A DNA stretch of 64,000 nucleotides from Candidatus Kuenenia stuttgartensis (GTDB lineage Bacteria; Pseudomonadota; Alphaproteobacteria; SMXS01), in assembly GCA_943329845.2 (NCBI GenBank), contig CALQFM020000003.1:1-64000 (forward strand). Reading direction: 5' to 3'. The notes under the pieces are model-generated. The model ran no database searches. It had not been told where the DNA came from and worked only from the letters and a program-made list of their open reading frames with translations. Each line of letters opens with the position of its first letter. The first letter of the stretch is position 1. Below, in pieces: positions 30,404-41,267 of this stretch. Made by a program: the position numbers and the translations under genes.

Positions 30404-31677
30404 ATGACCGTGGTTCCCTACGCCGAACAGTTCGAGCGGCTGAAGCCGGCGCTTCCCGGCGCGACGATCCTGCGCGAGCAGGCGTTCGCCCGCTATGCGG
30501 CGCATGGGTTCCCGGGCGTGAAGCGCGAGGCGTGGCGCCACACGAAGCTGTCGCCGATCAGCGGCGTGGCGCTTGAGCCGGCCGCCGAATCGAGCGTGTC
30601 GCCCGCCGACATCGCCGCGCACCTGATCCCCGACGCGCTGACCCTGGTGTTCGTCAATGGCCGCATGGACCGTGCGCTGTCCAACATCGACCAGGCGCCC
30701 AAAGGCGTGACCATCGAGAGCCTGGCCGACGTGCTGGCGCGGGGCGACGACCTGTCGCCGTGGCTGGTACAGGCGGCGGGCGACAGCCCGGACGACGCGC
30801 TGGTGTCGCTGAACACGGCGCTGATGAATGACGGCGCGGTGATCCGCGTCGCCGACGGCGTCCATGTGGAAGCGCCGATCCATCTGCTGTTCTTCGCCAA
30901 GCGCGAAGGCATGAACCAGGTGCGCAACGTCATCGTCGCCGGCAAGGGCGCGACCGTCACCGTCGCCGAGGGCTATTTCGGCGGCAAGGACGCCTACTGG
31001 ACCAATGTGGTGAACCAGTTCTTCCTGGCCGAAGGCGCCAGCATCGAGCATGCGCGGCAGCAGAACGAGGGCCTCGCGGCCTATCACATCGGCTCGAACC
31101 GCGTGCGGCTCGCCGCCGACGCGCGCTTCAACAGCGTCGCCGTCATGCTGGGCGGCGCGGTCGCCCGCAACGAGACACAGGTGCTGGTCGCCGGCGAGCG
31201 CGCCGAGTGCCGGCTGGCCGGCGTGTCGCTGGGCCGCGGCAAGCAGCTTCAGGACAGCGTCACCCTGCTCGACCACGCGGTGCCGAACGGCATCAGCGAC
31301 CAGGTGTTCAAGGCGGTGCTCGACGACCAGTCCCACGCGGTCTACCAGGGCAAGGTGATCGTGCGCCCGAACGCGCAGAAGACCGATGCGCGGCAGGCCA
31401 ACCACAACATCCTGCTGGCCCGCTCGGCCGAGGCGAGCAGCAAGCCCGAGCTGGAAATCTTCGCCGACGACGTGAAGTGCGCCCACGGCGCCACGGTCGG
31501 CGAGCTGGACAAGAACATGCTGTTCTACATGCAGGCGCGCGGCCTCGATCCGAAGACGGCGCGGGCGCTGCTGGTCGAGGGCTTCGTGCTGGAGGTGCTG
31601 GAGCGCATCGCCTCGCCCGAGATCCGCGACATGTTCCGCACCGATATCGGCGGCTGGCTGCATGGAAGGGCGTTGTC

Positions 31678-31681
<4 letters not shown>
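30404..31681 (+). CDS. sufD: Fe-S cluster assembly protein SufD
   Basis: DDVKCAHGATVGELDKNMLFYMQARGLDPKTARALLVEGF. Confidence 0.95.
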
Positions 31682-32927
<1,246 letters not shown>

Positions 32928-32928
<1 letters not shown>

Positions 32929-33383
32929 TGAACGACCTGCGCGAGCTCTATCAGGAAGTGATCCTGGACCACGGCCGCAAGCCGCGGAACTTCGGCGCGC
33001 TACCCGACGCCAACCGCGAGGCGCACGGCCACAACCCGCTGTGCGGCGACAAGCTGGACGTGCGGCTGCTGGTCAAGGACGGGATCGTCGAGGACGTGAA
33101 GTTCGAAGGCGCCGGCTGCGCCATCTCGGTGGCGAGCGCCTCGCTGATGACCGAGGCCCTGAAGGGCAGGACCGAGGCCGAGGCCAACGCCCTGTTCGAG
33201 AAATTTCACGCCCTGATCACGGGCGAGGCGGACGTGACCCTCGACCAACTCGAGGAACTGGACAAGCTGGCGGTATTCTCCGGCGTGCGTGACTATCCCT
33301 TGCGGGTGAAATGCGCGACGCTGGGTTGGCACACGATGCATGCCGCGCTCGAAAACAACGGCGAAACGGTGGTGACGGAATGA
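32928..33383 (+). CDS. sufU: SUF system NifU-like scaffold
   Basis: LYQEVILDHGRKPRNFG; HNPLCGDKLDVRLLV; GAGCAISVASASLMTEALKG. Confidence 0.93.
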
Positions 33384-33739
33384 GCGAGACCTTCCTGAAC
33401 GAATTCCTCGACGGCCCGGCCGAGGCCGCCCCGGACAATGCGCTCCGCGACCAGATCGTCGACAAGCTGAAGACGATCTACGATCCGGAGATTCCTGTTA
33501 ACATTTACGAACTCGGGCTTATCTATGGTCTGGACGTATCGCCCGAGAACGACGTCAAGGTCACCATGACCCTGACGACGCCCATGTGCCCCGTCGCCGA
33601 ATCCATGCCCGGCGAGGTGGAGAGCAAGGTGCGCGAGGTCGACGGCGTGAACGAGGTCGAGGTCGAGCTGGTATGGGAACCTGCCTGGGACATGGGCAAG
33701 CTTTCCGAGGCAGCCAAGCTCGAACTGGGCATGTTGTAG
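33380..33739 (+). CDS. sufT: SUF system assembly protein SufT (DUF59/MIP18 family)
   Basis: LKTIYDPEIPVNIYELGLIYGLDV; TTPMCPVAESMP. Confidence 0.9.
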   Translation: MSETFLNEFLDGPAEAAPDNALRDQIVDKLKTIYDPEIPVNIYELGLIYGLDVSPENDVKVTMTLTTPMCPVAESMPGEVESKVREVDGVNEVEVELVWEPAWDMGKLSEAAKLELGML

Positions 33740-33749
33740 GAGACGGACG

Positions 33750-34082
33750 ATGGCAGCAGGTATCATCACCTTGACCGACCGCGCGGTGGACCGCGTGAAG
33801 ACGCTCATGTCCAAGCGCCCGGACGCGGCGGGCCTGCGCGTGTGGATCAAGGAAGCTGGCTGTTCGGGCTTGAGCTACAAGGTGGACTTCACCGACGAGG
33901 CCAAGCCTGGCGACGACGTGGTCGTGACCGAGGGTGGCAAGGTATACGTCGATCCCAAGGCGGTGATGTACATCCTCGGCTCGGAGATGGATTACCAGGA
34001 AGACAAGTTCTTCTCCGGCTTCCTGTTCATGAACCCCAACGAAAAAGGTCGCTGCGGCTGCGGCGAGAGTTTCACGGTCTGA
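33750..34082 (+). CDS. sufA: A-type Fe-S carrier (HesB/IscA/SufA)
   Basis: LRVWIKEAGCSGLSYKVDFTDEAK; GRCGCGESFTV C-terminus. Confidence 0.95.
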   Translation: MAAGIITLTDRAVDRVKTLMSKRPDAAGLRVWIKEAGCSGLSYKVDFTDEAKPGDDVVVTEGGKVYVDPKAVMYILGSEMDYQEDKFFSGFLFMNPNEKGRCGCGESFTV

Positions 34083-34116
34083 CGCAAGGTTCGGTTCGGC
34101 CTTCAATCCCCACTAT

Positions 34117-34266
34117 CGTCATTCCCGCGCACGCGGGAACCCAGTCGGGGCCGTCACGTGGCCCCTCAACCTGCTCGGTCACGAAGACGCCTCTTTCGTT
34201 GTAGAAGGCTGGCCGCAGTCAACCAGCCTTACGAAGAGCTGGGTTCCCGCGTGCGCGGGAATGACG
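34117..34266. repeat. 150-bp element with 28-bp terminal inverted repeats (MITE/BIME-like)
   Basis: CGTCATTCCCGCGCACGCGGGAACCCAG at 34117-34144, exact reverse complement at 34239-34266; each arm is itself a hairpin (TTCCCGCGcaCGCGGGAA); internal stems GGGGCC/GGCCCC and AAGGCTGG/CCAGCCTT. Confidence 0.85.
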
Positions 34267-34293
34267 ACGATGGGGAACATTTGAGCAAATCTC

Positions 34294-34890
34294 ATGTCCC
34301 TCGACGTTTTTCTCGCGCTCCTCCTCTTCGCGTTTGTGTCCTCGATCACGCCCGGCCCCAACAACCTGATGCTGTTGGCTTCCGGGGTGAATTTCGGCTT
34401 CCTGCGGACCATCCCGCACATGCTGGGGATCGGCGTCGGCTTCCTGATCCTGCTGCTGGCGGTCGGCTTCGGGCTGGGCGCGCTGCTGACGGCCTATCCG
34501 CCGATTCACACCGTGCTGAAGGTGGCAGGCGGCGCCTACCTGTTGTACCTGGCGTGGAAGATCGCCACCTCGCGCACCATGGGCAAGGCCGGCGAGGCCG
34601 GCGCCAGGCCAATGACCTTCCTGCAGGCCGCCGCGTTCCAATGGGTCAGCGTCAAGGCGTGGGTCATGGCGGTCACCGCCATGTCGCTCTACACCAGCGC
34701 CGAGCGGCCGTTCCTGTCGGTCATCCTCGTCGCCACCGCCTTCGCGCTGGTCAACCTGCCGAGCGTGTCAACCTGGGCCGGCTTCGGCACCGCCATGCGC
34801 GGCTTCCTGTCCGATCCGGTGCGACTGAAATGGTTCAACATCGCAACGGGCGCGGCGCTGGCGCTGAGCGTGGTGCCGATGGTGACCTGA
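34294..34890 (+). CDS. LysE/RhtB family translocator
   Basis: SSITPGPNNLMLLASGVNFGFLRTIPHMLGIGVGF. Confidence 0.93.
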   Translation: MSLDVFLALLLFAFVSSITPGPNNLMLLASGVNFGFLRTIPHMLGIGVGFLILLLAVGFGLGALLTAYPPIHTVLKVAGGAYLLYLAWKIATSRTMGKAGEAGARPMTFLQAAAFQWVSVKAWVMAVTAMSLYTSAERPFLSVILVATAFALVNLPSVSTWAGFGTAMRGFLSDPVRLKWFNIATGAALALSVVPMVT

Positions 34891-34907
34891 GTGACTGGGC
34901 CGCGATC

Positions 34908-35768
34908 CTATCCTTGCATCCGCGCGCGGATCTTCGCCATGAGAGACCGCGCGTCGAATTCCTCGTCGCCTTCGTAGCGCGGTGCGTATTTGGCGTAGGC
35001 CGCGCTGATTTCCTCATAGCGGTCGGTGATGCGCTTCATGTTGTAGGCGTGGGACACGACGTAGAACTCACCCGCCTGCAACTGTGGGAAGGCGATGCCG
35101 GTATAGCGGTCGGTGTCCATGGTGAGGCCCTTGCCGAACGGGTCGGTCATCTCCGAAGAGACAAACCCCGGCAGCACGAACGATACCTCGATGAAATCCG
35201 GCACTTCCTCGCGCATCGCATCGGTCATGGCATGGAGCGCATGCTTCGACGCCTCGTAGGTGCCGGCCATGAAGACGAAATTGGCGAGGCTGTTTTCCGA
35301 ACCGACGTTGTAGATGGCGGCCGGCGTGCCCTGTTCGATGAAACGCTTGCCGAAGACGTGGCAGCAATACCAGACGCCGAAATAGTTGGTCCGCATGACG
35401 CGTTCCACGTCTTCCGGCGCGGTGGCGATGATCGGCGTGGGCATCTGGGCAATGCCCGCATTGTTCATGATGACGTCGGCGCGGCCCCAGCTTTCCCAGG
35501 CGAAATCGGCGAGCGCCTCGACCTGGGACAGCTCCGACACGTCGCACGCCGTGCCGACCGCCTGGTAGCCCATGCCCCTGAGCGCCTCGACCGCCTCATC
35601 GACCTTGCTCTTGCGGCGGCCCGCGATCACCAGCTTCGCGCCATCGTCGCCGAAGCGCTTGGCGAAGGAGAAACCAATCCCGGTTGCACCGCCGGTGATG
35701 ACGACGACCTTGTCCCGATAGCTTTTCACCGCGCCTATTCTTTCTTGTTCGTGGTTAAATTTTGACAT
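34908..35768 (-). CDS. SDR family oxidoreductase
   Basis: VVVITGGATGIGFSFAKRFGDDGAKLVIAGRRKSK; NNAGIA; start position uncertain. Confidence 0.88.
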   Translation of the reverse strand: MSKFNHEQERIGAVKSYRDKVVVITGGATGIGFSFAKRFGDDGAKLVIAGRRKSKVDEAVEALRGMGYQAVGTACDVSELSQVEALADFAWESWGRADVIMNNAGIAQMPTPIIATAPEDVERVMRTNYFGVWYCCHVFGKRFIEQGTPAAIYNVGSENSLANFVFMAGTYEASKHALHAMTDAMREEVPDFIEVSFVLPGFVSSEMTDPFGKGLTMDTDRYTGIAFPQLQAGEFYVVSHAYNMKRITDRYEEISAAYAKYAPRYEGDEEFDARSLMAKIRARMQG

Positions 35769-35963
35769 GCCCACTTTATGAACAACCACGCCTGAAACAA
35801 GCGGTTCCGGCGTGTGACCTCGCGATTCCGCCCTCCTGAGCATGAACCTGCCCAGCGTATCCAGCTGGGCCGTGTTGGCCTGTTGCGGCACAAAACGCCG
35901 GCGGGCAGTTGATCCAAATCACTGCGACCGGACGGCGCGGGCTTTAAAAGCAGACGAACAGCG

Positions 35964-36864
35964 ATGGAGCCGCGCATGTCCGACAGTTGGCAGGTGCTCA
36001 AACCGGGCCGGGGGTATGTTCCGCTGAACTCCGGGCCTGGTCCGGATCTGTCTTCCGTAGTCGCCGTCGCCCTCGAACACGCCGCTGCGCTTGGCTTCTC
36101 CGAGGACGACAGGATGGAGAAGATCGCTATCCGCGGTCTCGATTTCTTCTATGGCGCCCAGCAGGCGTTGTTCGGCATCGACATGCCGATCTACGACCAT
36201 GCGGTCACCGCGCTGATGGGGCCCTCGGGCTGCGGCAAGTCGACACTGCTGCGCGTGCTCAACCGCATCTATCAGGTGTACCCGGGCCAGCGGGCCACGG
36301 GAGAAGTCATCATGGACGGGCGCAACATCCTCGACCGGGCGCTGGACGTGAACGTGCTCAGGATGCGGGTCGGCATGGTGTTCCAGAAGCCGTCGCCGCT
36401 GCCCATGTCGATCTACGAGAACGTTGCGTTCGGCCTCCGGCTCATGGGCGCGCTGTCGCAGGCTGAACAGGACGTGCAGGTCGAACGTGCGCTGCACCGC
36501 GCCGGTCTGTGGGAGGAAGTGAAGGACGTGCTGCGCAAGGACGGCAACTCGCTGTCGCGGCCAGCAGCAACGGCTGTGCATCGCCCGCGCCATCGCCGGC
36601 GATCCGGACGTGCTGCTCATGGACGAGCCGTGCTCCTCGCTCGATCCGCTGTCGACCATGCGGATCGAGAACCTGATGGACGAATTGCGGTACGACTACT
36701 GCATCGTCATCGTCACCCACAATCTGCAACAGGCCGCGCGGGTGTCCCACTACACGGGCTTCATGTACCTCGGCAAGCTGATCGAATTCGGCACCACCGC
36801 CGATCTGTTCACCCATCCGAAGGAGAAGCAGACCGACGCGTTCATAACCGGGCGGTTCGGCTGA
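35964..36864 (+). pseudogene. pstB: PstB-like phosphate ABC transporter ATPase with frameshift in the LSGGQ signature
   Basis: Walker [38 protein letters not shown] in one frame; [39 protein letters not shown] continues in another from ~36559 (ctgtcgcggccag where ctgtcgGGcggccag is expected). Possible internal start at 36114. Confidence 0.8.
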
Positions 36865-36889
36865 GCGGACGCCAGGGAGCCAGCCGTCG

Positions 36890-37468
36890 TCAATAGCCGG
36901 CCATCCAGTCCTTCTGCTTCTCGGCCACCTCCCGCACCGTGATCCAGCGCAGGCGCTCCTCCTCGGCGTCGTCCAGGGCGCGGTGGTGATGGGGACGGCG
37001 TTCCTGCATGGAGGCCATCACCATGACGGTCTCGACGGCGGTGGGCAGCTCCTCGCCCGGGTCGCGCGGCGCGGTGGCGAGGTCGATGCCCAGCGTTTCG
37101 GCGACCGCTTCGGCCTGGGCCACCTCGGTATCGCGCAGGCTGAGGAACTCGCGCGGGAAGCCGCCGGCCTCCAGTAGATCGGACAGCCATTTGCCGTCCC
37201 ACTCGGGCGAACTGGCATAGAGGTCGTTGCCGGAGAGCGCCGCGACCGCGCGCCTTGCGACGGCATCTACCGGCTCGCCCCTCGCCAGGAGCGTGGCGCG
37301 CTTGATGCCGTGGGCTTGCTCGGCGGACTCGGTCCAGGCGGTCCAGCCGGGCGCGGGCTGGATCAGATGGCTTTCCGCGCCGCTGCCGTCCTCGAACACC
37401 CAGGCGATCTCGATGGGGTAGCTGTCGCCGGTCAGGCCGGACGCCTCGATATCCATGAACACGCGCAT
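36890..37468 (-). CDS. 3'-5' exonuclease-like (RNase H fold / DEDD-type)
   Basis: [28 protein letters not shown]. Confidence 0.7.
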   Translation of the reverse strand: MRVFMDIEASGLTGDSYPIEIAWVFEDGSGAESHLIQPAPGWTAWTESAEQAHGIKRATLLARGEPVDAVARRAVAALSGNDLYASSPEWDGKWLSDLLEAGGFPREFLSLRDTEVAQAEAVAETLGIDLATAPRDPGEELPTAVETVMVMASMQERRPHHHRALDDAEEERLRWITVREVAEKQKDWMAGY

Positions 37469-37540
37469 GCGGCCGGACCCCGATTGGATGCCAAATGGTA
37501 TGTAGTCTGAACATCAGGGTACCGGGACATTCCCGCCGGA

Positions 37541-40015
37541 TCAATCGCCGAGCGTCTCGATTTCGCGCTCCAGTTCCGCGATCAGGTCCGCGCTGGCGGC
37601 AAGGTGCGGCTTTTCCGCTGCCAGGATGATGCGGAACGCCCGCTGCTTCAGCGCCAGCGTGTCGATGTCGCCGCCGGTGCCGTCGACCCGCGCGGCGTCC
37701 ACGACGATGTCGATCAGCCGGTCGACGCCGTGCAGGCGGCCCCACAGATAGTCGTTCTCGCGGTGGGCGCGCTTGAAGAAGGCGCCGAAATTGCCCAGCT
37801 TCACGCCCTTCAGGAAATCCTCCGGGCTGCCCTGCCGGATGGCGTTGCAATCCTGCGGGCTGAGCCGGGCGACGCGGATCTCCTCGTAGCTCCCGGTCGC
37901 ATCCCAGACACCAGCTGAAAACGTCACCATGTCCCAGAACGAAAAGCCCAGATAGTGGATCAGCAGGTCGCGGCGGATCATGCCGGCCGCTCCCGTCTGC
38001 TCGATGCCCGACAGGATTTCGTCGGACCGCCGGTTCATCGATTCCAGGTCGATGTCGCGGGCGATGCCGCCGACGATGGCGTCGATCGCCGCTAGGTTGT
38101 CCCGCGCGAATGCCGCGCCGCCACCTCCAGCTGATTTCTGGCCGTCGAACCGGGCGGTGGACAACACCGGGCCGAACACGTCGCGCGTCCGGCCGGCCGC
38201 CTCCAGGCTGACCGCCGCGGTACCGTCACGGGCGCGGAGCGCGTCCAGCACCTCGTAGAAGCGGCCCTTCAGGTGGTCGAGCCGCTGGGAATTGAGGTCC
38301 GGCAGCCCGGGCTGGCCCAGCCGTCCGTAGAGCGCGTTCAGCGCCTGGATGACGAAGCGGATGCGGCGGCTGCGGAACTCCAGATCGAAGCTGCGCAGCA
38401 CCCTGATCCACGACGGCGCGCCGTGACCGATCACCGGAGCGTCCGGCGCAAGGTGGCCGGCCGGCAATACGCCGCGAGCGGCGGCCCAGGCGTCGAGCGC
38501 GTCCTTGATGAAGCCCGCCTGGGCGGTGCCGGGCTCGTCACCGCAGAGCAGGGTGACGATCTTGGCGGCCTGGTCGACGGCGGCCTGCAGCTTGAGGCGC
38601 AGATAGCCCTTGTAGGCGAAGCCGGCCTGCAGGGCGGCCTCGGTATTGCACAAGGCGCGCCATTGGGCGATCTGCTCGCCGGTCAGCCGGCGCCGGTCCA
38701 GACTGCCGCGCGTCACTTTCTCGACTGCGGCGGCGATATCGGGGCGCACCGCCTCGATGATCTCGCGGGTATACCGGGTGCGCCGGTTCAGCTCCTGCAC
38801 CCAGTCCAGGTCGTCGGCGATGGGCTCGTTGCGCGGGATGTCGGACAGCGCCGCCTTCAGGGTGCGCAGCACGCCGGGCGGCTTGCCGGTGGGCGGCGGC
38901 GGTTTGTCGGCCGGGCTGGGATTGATGTAGACCAGCCGCCGGTCGACCCGGCGATAGGCCGGCTGGCGGCCGATGGCGTCGATGGCGGGCGCGAACGGCT
39001 TGTTGTTGAGCACGCTGCCGTCGAGGAACGAGGTTTTCTCCGGGTCCGTGCCGGATTGCAGGTAGGGCCGGAAATTGCCGCGCAGGAACCGCTGCTTGGC
39101 GGTCCACTTCCGGCCGCGCTTTTCCAGCACCCGGTCGACCTCGCCGAGCTGGGCCGGCGGGAACGCGGCCGGAAAGCTGGCGGTGGCCCGCGCCGCGAAG
39201 GCGAGCGCCGGGATGCAGGCCAGGTCGAAATCGGTCTCCACCTGGCCGTCGGCCCAACGGCGGTAGCGGAAATGCAGCCGGTGGCGGTGCTCGCGCTCCT
39301 CGATCAGCGGCGGATCGTAGAGCGGGATCGACCGCGCGTAGCCGAAGAAGTCGGTGAGGGTGACGAACATGTCGAGCTTGAGGCCGGTCGGCATCAGCGA
39401 GTCGATAGCGCTTTTCGGCGTGCCCATGGACTCCATGGCGGTGATCAGGCTGTCGACCAGGCGCTCGCCGTCGAAGGGTGGACGCAGACGGACGAGCTGC
39501 ATCATGCGGCGCAGCTTGCCGGTGACCTCGTCGTCGAGTTCGATGTCCCTGAACCGGTCGCCGGCCACCCAGCGCACCAGCGGCCAGAACAGCCGGTCGC
39601 TCCAGGCGGTGGTCCTGCCTTCGGTGATCAGCGCCTCGACATCGGCGCCCGCCAGCCACATCTCGCGCAGCACGTCGAACGGCAGGTCGTGGGCGAGCGC
39701 GCGGGCAAGCAGCACGCTGTTGATGCCGCCCGCGCTGGCGCCGGCGATGACATCGACGATCACCCGCAGGTCGAGCCCGGCGCCGATCTCGCGCAGCAGG
39801 TCGAAATAGACCTCCTCGGTGTCGGTTTCCCGCTCGGGCGCCGGCGGCAGGTCGGAGAACCGCCGCCCGCGCTTCTGGTTGGCGTCATGGACCGAGTGAT
39901 AGAGCTTCGACGCCCGCGCCAGCTTGAGGATCTCCTTGGCGATGCCGTGCATGTACACGGCCAGCGAGATGCCGCCGCTGCACACGATCGCCAGCCGGAG
40001 CTCTTTCTCCTGCAT
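37541..40015 (-). CDS. patatin-like phospholipase family protein (large, DUF3376-type)
   Basis: LRLAIVCSGGISLAVYMHGI oxyanion motif; DVIAGASAGGINSVLLARAL GxSxG; FLDGSVLNNKPF catalytic DG. Confidence 0.9.
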   Translation of the reverse strand: MQEKELRLAIVCSGGISLAVYMHGIAKEILKLARASKLYHSVHDANQKRGRRFSDLPPAPERETDTEEVYFDLLREIGAGLDLRVIVDVIAGASAGGINSVLLARALAHDLPFDVLREMWLAGADVEALITEGRTTAWSDRLFWPLVRWVAGDRFRDIELDDEVTGKLRRMMQLVRLRPPFDGERLVDSLITAMESMGTPKSAIDSLMPTGLKLDMFVTLTDFFGYARSIPLYDPPLIEEREHRHRLHFRYRRWADGQVETDFDLACIPALAFAARATASFPAAFPPAQLGEVDRVLEKRGRKWTAKQRFLRGNFRPYLQSGTDPEKTSFLDGSVLNNKPFAPAIDAIGRQPAYRRVDRRLVYINPSPADKPPPPTGKPPGVLRTLKAALSDIPRNEPIADDLDWVQELNRRTRYTREIIEAVRPDIAAAVEKVTRGSLDRRRLTGEQIAQWRALCNTEAALQAGFAYKGYLRLKLQAAVDQAAKIVTLLCGDEPGTAQAGFIKDALDAWAAARGVLPAGHLAPDAPVIGHGAPSWIRVLRSFDLEFRSRRIRFVIQALNALYGRLGQPGLPDLNSQRLDHLKGRFYEVLDALRARDGTAAVSLEAAGRTRDVFGPVLSTARFDGQKSAGGGGAAFARDNLAAIDAIVGGIARDIDLESMNRRSDEILSGIEQTGAAGMIRRDLLIHYLGFSFWDMVTFSAGVWDATGSYEEIRVARLSPQDCNAIRQGSPEDFLKGVKLGNFGAFFKRAHRENDYLWGRLHGVDRLIDIVVDAARVDGTGGDIDTLALKQRAFRIILAAEKPHLAASADLIAELEREIETLGD

Positions 40016-40180
40016 CAGCTTTGGTCCGCGAGATCGATGGTCGTCACGTCTCTCCCCTTCGGCGCGCGCGCATCTGGCCACGCCGGGTGCGGGAAATCAA
40101 CGCATGGGAGAGTGGAAGGTGCCTCGGTACCCGAAGGCGGCGCCCGACGCATCCCTGTTCGGGCGAGGCCGCGGCCTTGC

Positions 40181-40690
40181 TCAGACCAGCGCCTTGGGGC
40201 TGTCGAAGGCGACCAGGTCGCCGGCCTTCGCCTTGGCCCAGCTGGCAATATCGAACTCGATGACGGCCAGCGCCGCGGTGGGGAATTTGTCCTCGATCTC
40301 GTCGCGCCGGCCGGCCGGATCGCCGGCCGAGAGTTTGAGGGCCGCGAGCTGCATGCCGGGATTATGGCCGATCACCAGCAGGGTCGCGATCTCGTCAGGC
40401 GCGCCGCGCACCATTTCCATGATGGTCTTGGGGTCGGCGAGGTAGAGCTCGGCGCGAAACTCCAGCGGTACGTCGGCGTGCAACGCGGTCAGCACGCGCT
40501 GCGCCGTCTCGCGGGTGCGGACGGCGGGCGACGAGAGGATCAGGTCTGGCGTCAGGCCGCGCTGGCGCAGATAGGCGCCCATCAGGGCGGCGGCGCGCTG
40601 GCCGCGGTCGTTGAGCGGCCGTTCGTTGTCCGGCTGGTCAGGGTTGTTCCAGTCGGACTTGCCGTGACGAAGCAGCAACAGACGCTTCAA
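40181..40690 (-). CDS. sixA: SixA-like histidine phosphatase
   Basis: MKRLLLLRHGKSDWNNPDQPDNERPLNDRG; LVIGHNPGM. Confidence 0.9.
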   Translation of the reverse strand: MKRLLLLRHGKSDWNNPDQPDNERPLNDRGQRAAALMGAYLRQRGLTPDLILSSPAVRTRETAQRVLTALHADVPLEFRAELYLADPKTIMEMVRGAPDEIATLLVIGHNPGMQLAALKLSAGDPAGRRDEIEDKFPTAALAVIEFDIASWAKAKAGDLVAFDSPKALV

Positions 40691-40735
40691 GGGAGTTCTC
40701 CTCTCGATTCACGGCGCACCCTACAGCGTGACCGT

Positions 40736-40760
40736 GTCGTTCCCGTGAACGCGGGATCAA
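40736..40760. repeat. Solitary degenerate copy of the TTCCCGC..GCGGGAA palindrome
   Basis: GTCGTTCCCGTGAACGCGGGATCAA; similar to arms of the 34117-34266 element. Confidence 0.5.
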
Positions 40761-40779
40761 CCGGACCTCGGGAAGGGCG

Positions 40780-41202
40780 TCAGGCGGGCAGGCTGCGGTT
40801 CAACGCAACGACGGCGCGGTCGATCGCCGCGGCGGTAAGCCGTTCGATACCCATGTCGTCCCGCATCATCTCGAGCAGCCGCGATTCCTCCTGGTCAACC
40901 TTGCCGTCGCTCGCGGCCGTGTTCGACGCAAGGGCATAGGCGGTATCGCGCACGCTGTGGGGCAATGCGGCATACACAAGCCCCAGCACGGTCTCGAGCC
41001 CGTCCTTTTCCCGCAGCATGGTGTTGCAGGCGCGTACCGTGGCCACCAGCCAGGATCGGTCATAGCCCTTGAACGCAGGCAGGTCGGCGACGCTGTGGGA
41101 CATGGCGCCGATCTCTTCATCCGCCATCCGGGAGTCAGCGGACGCGACGACGACCATCAGGTAGACAAGCGCCGCATGGGGCGTAAGAACAGATTCTTTC
41201 AA
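40780..41202 (-). CDS. TerB-like domain protein
   Basis: ALVYLMVVVASADSRMADEEIGAMSHSVADLPAFKG...ASDGKVDQEESRLLEMMRDDMGI; TTG start inferred. Confidence 0.7.
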   Translation of the reverse strand: MKESVLTPHAALVYLMVVVASADSRMADEEIGAMSHSVADLPAFKGYDRSWLVATVRACNTMLREKDGLETVLGLVYAALPHSVRDTAYALASNTAASDGKVDQEESRLLEMMRDDMGIERLTAAAIDRAVVALNRSLPA

Positions 41203-41267
41203 GGTAACAAGTCCTAGAGTTGGCCTCAGACCATCCAAAATAGAAACCTGCGGCCTGCTCTTCAATG

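Noticed and set aside
38273-40939. 888-aa ORF antisense to the patatin-like gene
   Set aside because: Shadow ORF; the opposite strand has a full patatin GxSxG/DG signature.
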